In this document: positions 37,728-50,164 of the stretch, piece by piece
Layout: each line of letters opens with the position of its first letter
How positions within the stretch are numbered: the stretch's first letter is position 1
Assembly (NCBI RefSeq): GCF_022201045.2
Contig: NC_068557.1
Span: forward strand, 22,235,501 to 22,299,500
Source of the DNA: Citrus sinensis
Taxonomy: Eukaryota; Streptophyta; Magnoliopsida; Sapindales; Rutaceae
Reading direction: 5' to 3'
Length of the DNA stretch: 64,000 nucleotides
Made by a program: the position numbers and the translations under genes
The notes under the pieces: generated by a model
What the model was told of the DNA's origin: nothing
Database searches by the model: none
Seen by the model: only the letters and a program-made list of their open reading frames with translations

Positions 37728-40113
37728 TTTAATTCACCACTTTTTTTTTTTTTAAAATACAATTCACTTATTTACTAATAACCAATAAAAACATTATTGG
37801 AGATTAAAAGGATATTCATTTAAAATATCAATATATGTAATATAGTACCATGTGCTATATGAACTATATTACATATATTGATATTTTTATATTATAATTT
37901 ATAATAAATTAATATTATTTTGATTTATTAATTAAAAAAATAAACAACCAGTAGCAGCCACCACTAGCCACAACTGACAATTTAAATATGTTATTCGTTT
38001 ACGTCTTAATCGGTCCTTCTAGAATCCTTATCATGGGCTCTACGCAATGTTACAAATATGTCCGGCAAACGGAGTTTCTGTTCGCCAAAGATATACTCTC
38101 AAAATTTTAGATTTCAAAGATTTGACTAAATGTTAACAGCAAATGGAAGCTTTGTTACTGGAGATATTGCTACGTTGTGTAGGTCTCTTGAAGAGCATTC
38201 CATTTGTACAAAATTTAATGCAAAAAACTACTAAGAAAATTGCAGCGATTGGCGGTCGATGTTGGTTTGCAGTAGTGGTAATAGGTCGCGGACCGTAGTT
38301 TAAATATTTATATTTAATAAATAATTAGAGTAAATTAAATAATAAAATTAAAAAAATAAAAAAATACTATTTTATTTTGAAATAAATATGTCGCTATTTA
38401 TCATTGTAATATACTTATATGCACCTCATCCTTTGTTCTTACATTAATTAATACATATTAAATATTTTTGTTAATAAAATGTCACATTTGATGACAAAGG
38501 TTGTGGCCCCATTCCCCCATTTAAGCATGCAAGGACAAGGGAAAAAAAAAAAAAAAAATTCCATTTCTGTTGATTAAGCTTGAAAGAATGGAAGCAACCC
38601 ATTCTCCTCGTATTTCTTTTATAGCTCAAAAACGCCTGCCAAACGCCTTTTTCATTTTTGTTTTTTTGTAAAACGTAAAACGATCGGTGGAAAATGGTAC
38701 CACAAATATTGTCTTGTTTATGTCATCTCCCAAAAAATTAGCAACATTTCGCCTTGGTAACCTTGAACTCCAAAAAGATCAGCAAACATTTTCTAAGCTA
38801 CAGCTGATCTTAAAAATCAGCAACATTTTGCCTTGTTTGTCTGTGTTCTCCACCTAAAGATCGGCTGTAGCTTATGATGCCGCCTAACGAATGGCGGAAT
38901 TAACATTGATAATTAAGTTTAGGTTTAGGCAACATCGTCAACATGATTCGTGTAAATAAAAATTTATGTCTTTGTTATCTTTGGCCCCCATGCAGAACCT
39001 GCAATAATGACTGCAAATTAATTAATACAATGATAAGAAAAAGAGTATGCTCCCATCACGACTCCTAAGTTTTGGACCTGTCTGTTTTACCCATGTAAAT
39101 TTATTATTTTAAGATATGCAATAGCCAATAGGAGTGGAATTTTACTCCAAAAATTTCATTTTCAAAGTTTTTTTAGTTATTATTATTAATATGGCTCAAT
39201 TATTTGGAATTACTCCAAAAAATCTATTGTGTGTGTGTGTGTGTGTATAATTAACCAGCAGATCACTGGAAGCGAGCTCAAGTTCATTGTGTTGGGAACA
39301 AAAAAATGGAGAATAATGAAAAGAAGGCATCTGCCTCTAGCAAATTAGCTAACTGTTTGGTCTTATCCTACCCAGCACAAGGCCATATAAACCCCCTGCT
39401 TTTATTCTCCAAGCGCTTGGAACGCAAAGGAATAAAAGTAACCATAGTCACTACTTATTTTATCTCCAAATCCTTACACAGAGATCCATCAAGCTCCATT
39501 TCAATTGCACTAGAGACAATATCCGATGGCTACGATAAAGGCGGTTCTGCACAGGCAGAAAGTGACCAAGCATACGTGGATCGGTTCTGGCAAATTGGCC
39601 TGCAGACTCTGACTGAGCTTGTTGAGAGGATGAATGATGTGGATTGTATTGTGTTTGATTCATTTTTGCCTTGGGCTCTTGATGTTGCCAAGAAGTTTGG
39701 CTTGACTGGAGCTGCGTTTCTCACTCAATCTTGTGCTGTTGCTGCCATATACCACCATGTGAATAAAGGGTTGATTAAACTTCCCCTCATTGGTGATGAG
39801 GTTTTGCTGCCTGGATTGCCTCCACTTGATCCTCAAGATACGCCTTCTTTCATTAACGATTCGGCATCATATCCTGCTTTCTTCGATATGATTGTTACTC
39901 GCCAAGTTTCTAATATTGACAAAGCTGATTGGATTCTTTGCAACACCTTCTATGAGTTAGAGAAAGAGGTAATTAAGTAATTTTTCTCTACCACATGATT
40001 CGAATCTAGTGATGATCGGAACTGTGTTGATTTTTAAATAACGTATTAAATATGTGAATTCCTGGCAGGTTAAGATTTAATTATGTTAAAGCTTATGCAT
40101 ATTCAACATAATA
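37728..40113. repeat. Segmental duplication, copy 1 (promoter + UGT exon 1)
   Basis: Matches 45395-48887. Landmarks in order: TTTTAATTCACCAC, ACTAATAACCAATAAAAACA, TTTGATTTATTAATTAAAAA, TAAATATGTTATTCGTTTAC, CGCCTGCCAAACGCCTTTTT, AAAGATCGGCTGTAGCTTAT, a GT microsatellite, UGT exon 1 and the first ~140 bp of its intron. Copy 2 carries extra DNA (the CT microsatellite and an Emigrant-like remnant) near 45490-46650. Similarity falls away after about 40113 here and about 48887 there. Confidence 0.88.
39306..39968 (+). pseudogene. UGT74-type glucosyltransferase, exon 1 only
   Basis: The 221 codons of exon 1 are open and start MENNEKKASASSKLANCLVL. It keeps the acceptor-side catalytic His in the YPAQGHINP motif and the Asp of VFDSFLPWALD. 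The donor GAG|GTAATTAAG matches the other copies, phase 0. No exon 2 follows before the next UGT remnant; the duplicated block ends about 140 bp into the intron. Unspliced, the frame stops a few codons later, giving 224 aa with no PSPG (UDP-sugar) box, so a lone product cannot be a normal glucosyltransferase. Family knowledge: UGT74 enzymes glucosylate carboxylates such as auxins and salicylate. Exon 1 could still splice to a distant exon 2. Confidence 0.82.
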
Positions 40114-41810
40114 ACCAACCAAAGGGTTTTTCCAATAAATCTTAATACGACGACGATCAACGCCATGCCCCGTTCGAAAATGAATTTTTTCAAGAATTTC
40201 TATGTATTTCTAAGAGTATTTATCTTCGAAAATGAGCCATTTTCTTGTAGCGAAACTCAACGAAAAAATCATAAACATTTATTTTTTCATTGACGTATAA
40301 TGTTACAATTCAATAATTTGCTTGAGTTAGATTGCTTTTGATTTGACTTTTTCAATAAATAAAAAAACACGTGTTTTCTTCACTTGCATTATTTCTTTTG
40401 GAATCTTTCATGTTAGAAAAGAGTTGAACTGTAACCTATACGCTGCAGTTTCTGCAAGTAACATCTTGTGAGCTGACAAGATTATAGGTGGATGGGTGAC
40501 ACGTGGACCGTCGAAGAAATGGTAGATTATATGTGGAACCCAACATTCCGGTTTTCTTCCGGTTTCACATTAACCATCAAAGCCGGTTGCACACGAATGT
40601 GTTTTTTTAAAAAAAACAAAAACAAAAAAAATCTTTTTCCAACCGTTAAATCCGCCCATCTTTCTCACTCCACAGGTTCTCGTCTTCTTCAATATCTGAT
40701 TGAAATTGGTACAAAATGAAACACCATGGGGGATAAGATTTTGAAAGTTTTGTTTTTTCATTGATTAATCCTGTGTTTGTGCTTTTAAACCTTTGTCCTT
40801 TTTTTTTGAAGTTTATTGATCAAGATTAAATCTGGGAGTGGATTTTTTGTACTTGAATTTGATGATCAGTGGCTAAAGTAAAGATCTTTCAGTGTGTAGA
40901 CAGAAGCCTATTGGTACAGATCCAGTTCATTACATTATTTAGCAAGAACCACTATCTGGGTTTCCATGAATTTCAATTTTGAGTTCCGATGAGTGGTGCC
41001 TTCATTCATGTACAGAAAATTTTAAAGTCATACTAGTCATTGTTGCCATTTTTATTGTTCCTACAATTCGATTATGATATTTTCGGTTTCTGCTCCTCAA
41101 GTCATCGCATTCATCTTCATTTGGTGCCTGCACTCAAAGTGGATTTTTTGTGGTTTGGCCGCTTGGGTCAACAGATCACCAAAGATCACCGAAGCCTGAA
41201 TGGTGATTTATAGTTGAATTTATGCTAAGTGTGTGTGTTTTTTAATTCCTGCATATATGAGTGACCTAACTGCCCGGTTGAATTTGCGGAGTCCAAACCT
41301 TGTGCCATATCGAAATATCCTGTTATTTCCTCTAGTTACCATGGCTTTTTATGTAAAATCGATCTTCTGCGATGTGTACTGCTCACATTAACCATCAAAG
41401 CCGGTTCTCCACGAATGTGTATTTTTTTAACTTCTTTTTCCTACCCTTAAATTTCTGCATCTTTTTCACTCCACATCCAACGACTGACATTACGTGTCTG
41501 TTACAAACGGATCCTGTAACTTAGCCCCCTCTATAATCATCCGGATCATTTTTGCAAAAGCCAAATGCATACTTGATGGCCACTCAATTCGTATTCGTTT
41601 GACCCTTTCGAAAAAAGAAAAAAAATTTACTTGTTTGACAAGGTTGTGATCACCAACTTTGACGCGCAGAAATTTTGAACTTCCCCATCAATAAAGCAAC
41701 GTGAATATATAGAGTGGGCAAAGCTAGTTCAAGTGATTTGAAAGGAGAAAAGTTAAAAAAAGAAAAAGAAAAAATGCAGAACATGAAAAAGAAAGTTACC
41801 TGAAGAAACC
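40114..41810. other. Region between UGT exon 1 and next UGT fragment
   Basis: No exon 2 of the upstream UGT is present. A ~43-bp segment (CACATTAACCATCAAAGCCG, then GTTSNMCACGAATGTG) occurs twice in direct orientation, at 40566-40608 and 41386-41428, with weaker similarity for a further ~70 bp. The pair might bracket a decayed retroelement, but no terminal or target-site evidence was found. Confidence 0.5.
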
Positions 41811-41925
41811 TACGATTTGGGGTCATATCTTGCCTTCTCTGATGTGGTGATGAAATATCAACTTGATAACACCCACAAAGTTGATTGGGTTATTTCCAAC
41901 ACATTTTGATGAGCTGGAGAAAGAG
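41811..41925 (+). pseudogene. UGT exon 1 3'-end fragment
   Basis: 115 bp homologous to the end of UGT74 exon 1: YDLGSYLAFSDVVMKYQLD, then KVDWVISNTF, then a frameshift, then ELEKE followed by the conserved donor GTAATTAT. One extra base relative to the paralogues (TTTTGATGAG against TTTTATGAG) creates stops. The first ~185 codons are missing. Confidence 0.82.
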
Positions 41926-41965
41926 GTAATTATATTATAAGCGTTTCAAAAATCTTAAATGTGCG

Positions 41966-41998
<33 letters not shown>

Positions 41999-43500
41999 GC
42001 ATACATAAGTTTAGATTCGAACTCTAAACATATTATATTACAGGATTTTATTAATAGAATAAACTAGCAGTAATATGTTTTGTTAAATTCAAAAATTGTT
42101 TTTGGACATATATAAATAAATTATAATGGAGGCTTTCTTAATTGATTGATGTCGTTGTTGTATGTTTTTAAGTCTTCCATTGAGGTGGCCAATGATGACG
42201 TACGACATTGCCTGATTCTTAATTCGATGACGTCAGATATTGGATATTTAAGTACTGAGGCCTACCTTTGAAGACTTCTATGAATTAACCACGTTTTTGC
42301 TAGTCTAACCCAATTTAATTCTCAGTACTTCATTTCAACTAGCGAGATTATATTAGATATTAGATATGAATGCTCGGTGGCGAAGCAACTTTAGGGTTAG
42401 CACATCCATAATTTTGGGAAAAATTCAAATGAATTATTTTAAATAGATTTATTTATAGTGTTACTATTAATATTTTTAATAATTTTTCAATTTCTTTATA
42501 TTTTTTTATTTTGTTCATTTCTCTTAATCCAAACCTCTCTCACTCTTTACCTTCTGACTTTGATTTTTTTTTTTTCAAAAAAACATAGTATTAAATCCTT
42601 AATTTTTTAATCCTAAAATTATAGGAATTTGAATTAAGATATAATCATTTCAAGTTCAATTTCAATTTAATGGTATGGTTTAATTCAACATGATTCATTG
42701 GAATACTTTATGAGTATTTTCTTTCATAATTTTCTTAATCAAGTACTGTTTAACAAATTGCGAGCCAACTCAATTTCTATTTCTAAATTTCTTGACATAT
42801 AATCATAGATAGATTTTTATACCCTCTTGTTTTACCTCCATTAATAAACCTTTCAATAAATCAGCGCCAAAAATTCTCATGCACTCTTATTTTATCTCTA
42901 TTGAATTAATAGTTGTTAGATAAGAAAAATAAAGAAAAAAATCAACACTATTAATTTAATGCTCAACAAAAACTTAACTCAATATTAAATTTTAATTTAA
43001 AAAAAGTACATATTATTATTTTTTAAAAAATAATTTTAATATGGCCTACTCTAAAAATAATCGGTAATTAAGAGAAAAATCATTTTAGCCCACCTCCCCA
43101 CCCTGAAAAAATCTAGCTTCGCCCCTAAGTGCGCTGCTCATTGCTTGTACATAAGACACTTCTAGACAGCAAATAGACACCATCCAGCTAACCTGACAGA
43201 AGTTTTGCATTTGATTTTTACTTGCTTCAAATGATAAAGCACGCCTCTTCGTCACATTTATTTAGGCAGAGTACGAGTACAAATTAATTTTAATGTTGTA
43301 TTTGTGGAGAAATTGTTCCTTGGGGCCAACACCACGTCACTCTTTCATGTTACAAAAGATTTCAATTGTAATTGATTAATTGATACAAAATTACTTATTT
43401 TAATGGGCACTGGCCATAAATTCCGTCGTGTATATAAACTCTGCACTTCCTATAAATCAATCAATTGTATAAACAACTTGAACACAGAAAGAGAGAGCTA
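41926..43500. other. Intergenic, with UGT promoter at right end
   Basis: AT-rich DNA with a TA microsatellite (about 41971-41998) and a possible MITE (42376-43127). A TATA-like GTGTATATAAAC sits at about 43429-43440, upstream of the split UGT copy. Confidence 0.55.
42376..43127. mobile_element. Possible hAT-like MITE
   Basis: The left text GGTGGCGAAGCAACTTTAG and the reverse complement of the right text, AGGGGCGAAGCTAGATTTTT, resemble the ends of common plant MITEs. I could not identify a clear 8-bp target duplication, so the borders are approximate. Confidence 0.3.
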
Positions 43501-43529
43501 GCTAAAGTAATTGGGTGAGGAGAAGAAAA

Positions 43530-45241
43530 ATGGAGAATATTGAAAAGAAAGCTGCCTCCTGCAAACGAGTTCACTGTTTGGTCTTATCTTATCCAGCACA
43601 AGGCCATATAAACTGTTAGACAAAACAAACAGGGAGATAACAAATTAAATAGTAGCTAAACAATGAAAACCAGCTACTAAAAATTTCAAATGAAATAATA
43701 GAAAACAAAACAGAATAGAGATGAAAACCGACATAGAAAAATAAAATGGAACCTGAGGCCTGCACAGGGCAGTATCCTTAAAACAAATTTACCACTTACT
43801 GGAGTGCTTAAGGTCTGCTGATAACTGTTTTCTAGGATACAACGGGCACGAATTCCTGGCTAAGCACATGTTGGAAATTCCGGCGAATCACAACAGAAAA
43901 CTCGATCAGAGAAAACAGACAACGACGAAGGAGGAAGGAAAAACAAGTGTGCTCTGTGCTGATTTTTTCGAGTGTCTAAAAACAAAAGAGGAGGTGCATT
44001 TTTATACTCATGTGAGGATGTAACAACTGCTTTGTATTGAATTTTCGAATTCAATATGTTTTATTTAATTATCATAACAGCCAAATCAATTCCATGAATG
44101 ATTTCAAAATTGAATTCAAAAAATAAAACGTGAATAACAGCTAAAAATAATTGTTGAAGCTGTTACAATTCTTTGAATTCAAAACGTGAAACAGTTACAA
44201 TAAAAAATTCAAAAGGAAATTAAAAATGTGCCAAGCTTGCATGAATGATTTTGGACTGACATTCGTGTATGTAGGACACGCGGGCGCACACAAGTTCAAC
44301 CAAATCAGTCTTCAATTTGTACCCCCTACGCACGCGCGTGTGGAGAGAACCTCTATCCATATAATTTTTACTCATGTATGGTTAAGTTTTTATATATAAA
44401 CACTAATCCCTATGCTTCTTTTTCCCATGTGGGATAAGTCTCATTTCCTTTCAAATTTCCAACTTCAAGGGTGAACTTTGAGAGATAATTTCTCATTCAC
44501 CCAAGCATCATTTTGAGAAAATAAGATTATACTTTTGAAGTATTAGCGGAGTAGAATCCGAATCTTACAAGATTTTCCACTTTCGTTAAGTGAGACCCAC
44601 TCAAAATGTGCCCTCAAAATAGCATGTTATGCTATTTTTTCAACATAAACCCTTTGCTGCAGTTCGCCAAGCGCTTAGAACACAAAGGCCTCAAGGTAAC
44701 TCTAGTAACCACTTATTTCATATCCAAATCCTTACATAGAGATTCATCGTCCCCGTCCACCTCCATTGCTCTCGAGGCAATCTCTGATGGCTACGACGAA
44801 GGAGGGTCCGCGCAAGCAGAGAGCATTGAAGCTTACTTGGAGAGGTTTTGGCAAATTGACCCTCGAAGCCTTTGTGAGCTTGTTGAGAAGATGAATGGCT
44901 CAGGTGTTCCTGTCCATTGCATCGTGTATGATTCATTTTTGCCTTGGGCTCTCGATGTTGCTAAGAAGTTTGGGCTGGTTGGGGCCGCATTCCTCACTCA
45001 ATCTTGTGTTGTTGATTGCATTTATTACCATGTGAACAAGGGCTCGCTCAAGCTTCCACTTCCGGATAATCAATTGTTGTTGGCCGGAATGCCTCCACTT
45101 GAGCCTCAAGGCATGCCTTCATTCATTTATCATTTGGGGTCATATCCAGCTGTTGCTGATATGGTGATAAAATATCAATTTGATAATATTGACAAAGCTG
45201 ATTGGGTTCTTTGTAACACATTTTATGAGCTGGAGGAAGAG
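43530..45241 (+). pseudogene. UGT74-type copy split by solo LTR, no exon 2
   Basis: Exon 1 starts at 43530 (MENIEKKAASCKRVHCLVL) and reads 28 codons to the catalytic GHIN motif, where a 1032-bp solo LTR interrupts it. Homology resumes at 44646 with PLLQFAKRLEHKGLKVTLV and runs open to the donor at 45241 (LEEE|GTAATTAT). A 228-aa frame at 44606-45292 reads the second part with an artificial start inside the LTR. The intron keeps homology to the intact gene's intron up to about 45395, roughly 18 bp before exon 2 would start, and there the duplicated block begins. The gene therefore has two independent lesions, the insertion and the loss of exon 2. Confidence 0.88.
43614..44645 (-). mobile_element. 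Solo LTR (probably Copia) inside UGT exon 1
   Basis: 1032 bp, starting TGTTAGACAAAACAAAC and ending TATTTTTTCAACA. The exact 5-bp duplication TAAAC flanks it (43609-43613 and 44646-44650), and removing the element plus one duplication restores UGT homology across the site. On the minus strand it begins TGTTGAAAAAATAGC and has a TATA-like TTTATATATAAAAAC at about 44389-44403, so minus orientation is likely. No internal domain remains. Confidence 0.9.
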
Positions 45242-45680
45242 GTAATTATAAGTTTTTCAAAAATTTCACTTTATCCTAGTTTACACATATGAGCCTGGAT
45301 TCAAATTCCAAGCTTTTAATTATGTCACAAGATTTTAATTACCCATTGATCTAACAAATAGTCTCGTAAAATGCTTGTTGACATTAACTAACTTTTAATT
45401 CACCACATTTTTTCTTTTTTTTTCTTTTTTAAACAATTCACTTTCTTGCTAATAACCAATAAAAACATTTTTAGAGATTAAAAGATTATTTATTTAGTAT
45501 CTTCAAACATAATCAGTTTGACCTTTATAGTGAAAGTTTATGCCTTTATGGTTAAATGGTCAAGGGAGGGACTACACATAAGTCTTTGCTCATAAATTCA
45601 TATCCCTTTAAAAATGCAAAATCAGTACAAATTGCGTTCACCCTAAATTGTTATAGACATTAATAGAGAGCGCCCAGTCT

Positions 45681-45682
<2 letters not shown>

Positions 45683-45758
<76 letters not shown>

Positions 45759-45765
45759 TCTCCCT
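45683..45765. repeat. Long CT microsatellite
   Basis: About 80 bp of TC repeats with two CCC interruptions near the right end. It is absent from the corresponding place in duplication copy 1. Confidence 0.95.
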
Positions 45766-45839
45766 ATTTTAATTCTAGATCAATTGCTAAAATTTTCATC
45801 CTTTTCAAATTTCAAATTAAATTCTAAAGTCAACACTAA

Positions 45840-46570
45840 TACCAAATTGAAAGCCACAGTAAATAATACTTTTTCTGAAAACTCTGATATAATTGTAGTC
45901 TCATTCACATTATAATTTAATAATTTGTTAAATTACAAATATAATGGACTATGCTGTTTTATTTAATAAAATATGAACTATTGTTACCTATTTTTCTCTA
46001 AATTATAATGTAAATAATACTTTTTTTCTGAAAACTCTTATATAATTATTTAGTCTCATTCACATTATAATTTGATAATTTGTTAGATTACAAATATAAT
46101 GGACTATGTTGTTTTATTTAATAAAATATGAGCTATTGTTACCTATTTTTCTCTAAATTCATCTCTAATAATTTTTCATAATGCGTCTATAAATTTTAGA
46201 ATTGAACTCTCGAATTACAGTAAAAAATTATGAAGTATTGTTGTCGATTTGAGTGCTTCCTTGCACATAATTGGCTCCAAAATAAAGTTGTTGTAACATC
46301 CTCAAATTCATCATCATAGGGTTTTCAACGATGTTAGCAATAATTTCTTCTAAATTAGAAACCTCGAAGTAGATAAGTACAATGTTTTTATTTTTTTTAG
46401 TTTACTTAACGTATATTTAGTGGATTAGTTCTTATTCATATGATTAGATTGGTAAAATAAAATGAAGTTTTGGTTAATTATATGTATGATCATAGAATTG
46501 TAAACCATATAAATTAATAGATTTTATATGATCCCAATACTATTAATTTATAGAGATTATACTGTATCTT
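45840..46570. mobile_element. Truncated Emigrant-like element with internal duplication
   Basis: The right end ATAGAGATTATACTGTAT is the Emigrant-type terminus. The interior shares text with the 2380-3481 element (CTGARAACTCYTATATAA and ATTTAATAAAATATGAGYTA types). A unit of about 150 bp is duplicated in tandem (starts near 45863 and 46013). No matching left terminus is seen. Confidence 0.62.
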
Positions 46571-47960
46571 GGGGCCATAGACTTGAAAATAATTTTATGG
46601 AGCACTTGGTGTGTTGGAAGGTATTGAACTATGATATATTACAATTTTAGAGGGTAGTACAATTCATAAAGTACCATGTGTTACATGAACAATGTGTTAT
46701 ATGAACTATACTACATAAATTGATATTTGATATTATAATTTGTATTAAATTTATATTATTTTGATTTATTAATTAAAAAATAAACAACCACGGGCAGCCA
46801 CCACCGACAATTTAAATATGTTATTCGTTTACGTCTTAATTGGTGCCGCTAGAATCCACACCGAGGGCTCTATGCAATGTTACAAATATGTACAGTTAAA
46901 ATTTTAGATTTCAAAGATTTGACTACGTGCTAACAGCAAATGAAAGCTTTGTTACTAGAGATATTAGTAACGTTGTGTAGATCTCTTGACGAGGATTCCA
47001 TTGGTACAAATTTTAACGCAAAAAATTATGAGAAAATTGCAGCTACCGGCGGTCAACAGTGGTTTGCAGCGGTTTAGGTCGCCAACCATAATTTAAATAT
47101 TTATATTTAATAAATAATTAAAATAAATTAAATAACTGAATTAAAAATTAAAAAACATAGATAAACAAATATCATTTTATTTTAAAATGAATGTCTCAGT
47201 ATTTATGATTATAATATATTTATATGCACTTCATCTTTTGTTATTATATCAATTAATACATGTTAAATATTTTTAAAAATAAAATGTCACATTTAATGAC
47301 AAAGGTCGTGGCCCCATTTAAGCATGCAAGTACAAGAAACAAAACCCCACTTCTGTTGACAAAAGTTGAAGAATGGAAGCAACCCATTTTCCTTGTATTT
47401 ATTTTACAGCTCAAAAACGCCTGCCAAACGCCTTTTTCATTTTTGTTTTTTTGTAAAACGTAAAATGATCGGCGGAAAATGGTACCACAAATACTGTCTT
47501 GTTTATGTCATCTCCCAAACATTTTTTAAGCTGCGGCTGATCTTAAAATTCAGCAACATTTTGCCTTGTTTGTCTGTGTTCTCCACCTAAAGATCGGCTG
47601 TAGCTTATGATGCCGCCTAACGAATGGCGGAATTAACATTGATAATTAAGTTTAGGTTTTGGCAACATCGTCAACGTGATTCGTGTAAATAAAAATTTAC
47701 GTCTTTGTTATCTTTGGCCCCCATGCAGAACCTGCATTCAATGACTACAAATTAATTAATACAATGATAAGAAAACAAGCATGCTCGCATCACGACTCCT
47801 AAGTTTTGGACCTGTCTGTTTTACCCATGTAAATTTATTATTTTAAGATATGCAATAGCCAATAGAAGTGGAATTTTACTCCAAATTTTTCATTTTTAAA
47901 ATTATTTTTAGTTATTATTATTAATATGGCTCAATTTTTTGGAATTACTCCAAAAAATCT

Positions 47961-47996
<36 letters not shown>

Positions 47997-48052
47997 ATTA
48001 ACCAGCAGATCGCTGGAAGCGAGCTCAAGTTCTTTGTGTTGGGAACAAAAAA

Positions 48053-50164
48053 ATGGAGAATAATGAAAAGAAGGCATCTGCCTCTAGCAAATTAGCTCAC
48101 TGTTTGGTCTTATCCTATCCAGCACAAGGCCATATGAACCCCCTACTTCAATTCTCCAAGCGCTTGGAACACAACGGAATAAAAGTAACCCTAGTCACTA
48201 CTTATTTTATCTCCAAATCCTTACACAGAGATCCATCAAGCTCCATTTCCATACCACTAGAGACAATCTCCGATGGCTACGATGAAGGCCGTTCTGCACA
48301 GGCAGAAACGGACCAAGCTTACGTGGATCGGTTCTGGCAAATTGGCGTGCAGACTCTTACTGAGCTTGTTGAGAGGATGAATGATGTGGATTGTATTGTG
48401 TATGATTCATTTTTGCCTTGGGCTCTTGATGTTGCCAAGAAGTTTGGCTTGACTGGAGCTGCGTTTCTCACTCAATCGTGTACTGTTGCTAGCATATACC
48501 ACTATGTGAATAAAGGGTTGATTAAACTTCCCCTCACGGGTGATCAAGTTTTCCTTCCTGGATTGCCTCCACTTGATCCTCAAGATACGCCTTCTTTCAT
48601 TAACGATCCAGCCTCATATCCAGCTTTCTTCGATATGATTCTTACTCGCCAATTTTCTAATATTGACAAAGCTGATTGGATTCTTTGCAACACCTTCTAT
48701 GAGTTAGAGAAAGAGGTAATTAAGTAATTTTTCTTCAATTCAAATTTTGCTCTACCACATGATTCGAATCTAGTGATCATGATCAGAACTGTGTTGATTT
48801 TTAAATAACGTCTTAGATATGTGAATTCCTTGCAGGTTAAGATTTAATTATGTTAAAGCTGATGCATATTCAGCATAATAATTAACCGAAGGCCACGTAG
48901 AGCTTTACTGATTATTTTCTAAAAATCTTGAAACACGTGTATATTATTAATTATAATTAATTTTGGATGCATCATTTGGTTTATTATTTTTATTATTAAT
49001 CGACCAACAATATATAGATCTAAAAAAAAAAAGCAAGTCTACAGCAAAATGAGTTGAGAAATTTATTAAGAGAGAGCTTCATAAGCAAGGCTCATATTTT
49101 GATCAAATATTAAGGAGATAAAAATTTCGTTTTCCAAATTTATTGTCTTAATAGTAATTATTTCACTGTTTTATTATCACTTTGTGCTTAATTTTGTTTG
49201 TTGCGGGAACAAACATATTACGTAAATATTTTTATTCAATAAATAATAATTATGTCTGGCTTTGTGAAAAAAATCTGCATAAAGACATCAGATCAAATTA
49301 AATATAAATCTAATATTGTACCCTCATATAAGCGGGATTTAAACTAACAAACCTTGTCTCATAAGATTTTACTAGTTGAATCAACTGTGAATGATAATTT
49401 TTCTTTTGACGTTATTTGATATTTAAGATTTTACAATTTGTAGTGGAATAATTTCTTACAGGTAACCGAACGGCTGGGGAAGCACTGGCTATTGAGGACA
49501 ATTGGACCAACTCTACCGTCCATATACTTGGATAAGCAAATTGAAGAAGATAAAGAATATGGATTCAGCATCTTTGAGCCAAATATTGAATCTTGCATGA
49601 AATGGTTAAATGATCGAGCAAACGGGTCCGTTGTTTACGTATCATTTGGGAGTATGGCAACACTGAAAATAGAGGAAATGGAGGGATTGGGCTTGGGGTC
49701 TAAACGCAAGTGACAAGTTTTTCTTGTGGGTTGTCAGGGAATCCGAGCAATCTAAGCTTCCGGAAAACTTTTCGGATGAAACAACCCAGAAAGGCTTGGT
49801 TGTGAATTGGTGTCCGCAATTAGGAGTTTTGGCACATGAAGCAACAGGATGTTTTCTGACACATTGTGGCTGGAACTCTACAATAGAGGCTCTGCGCTTG
49901 GGGGTTCCAATGTTGGCAATGCCACTATGGACTGATCAGAGCACTAATTCCAAGTACGTTATGGATGTTTGGAAGATGGGACTTAAAGTTCCAGCGGATG
50001 AGAAAGGAATTGTCAGAAGAGAAGCAATTGCACATTGCATTGGTGAAATATTGGAGGGTGATAAATGGAGAAATTTTGCCAAAGAAGCCGTGGCTAAAGG
50101 TGGAAGTTCAGACAAAAATATTGATGACTTTGTTGCCAACTTGATTTCCTCCAAGAGCTTGTAA
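48053..50164 (+). pseudogene. UGT74-type glucosyltransferase, frameshifted exon 2
   Basis: Exon 1 (48053-48715, 221 codons) is open and is nearly identical to the copy at 39306. Exon 2 (49462-50164) begins VTERLGKHWLLRTIGPT after a good acceptor. Around 49688-49692 one extra G (ATTGGGCTTGG against ATTGGCTTGG in the intact gene) shifts the frame, and a stop follows at 49711-49713. The PSPG box (WCPQLGVLAHEATGCF to LWTDQ) remains open in the shifted frame. A further 30-nt in-frame deletion removes ten codons near 50060. The first G-run difference could be a sequencing error, so an active gene is not fully excluded, but the deletion in a normally conserved helix argues for decay. Confidence 0.85.

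Larger units (their letters stand above)
45395..48887. repeat. Segmental duplication, copy 2
   Basis: Partner of 37728-40113. The left junction reads CTAACTTTTAATTCACCAC, directly after the truncated intron of the split UGT copy. Copy 1 joins at TTATTTTAATTCACCAC next to the tRNA gene. The interval of about 45490-46650 is insertion relative to copy 1. Confidence 0.86.

Noticed and set aside
44606..45292. 228-codon ORF as an intact short UGT
   Set aside because: Its first ~13 codons are LTR sequence and it ends in the intron. It is the 3' part of a split exon 1 without exon 2.
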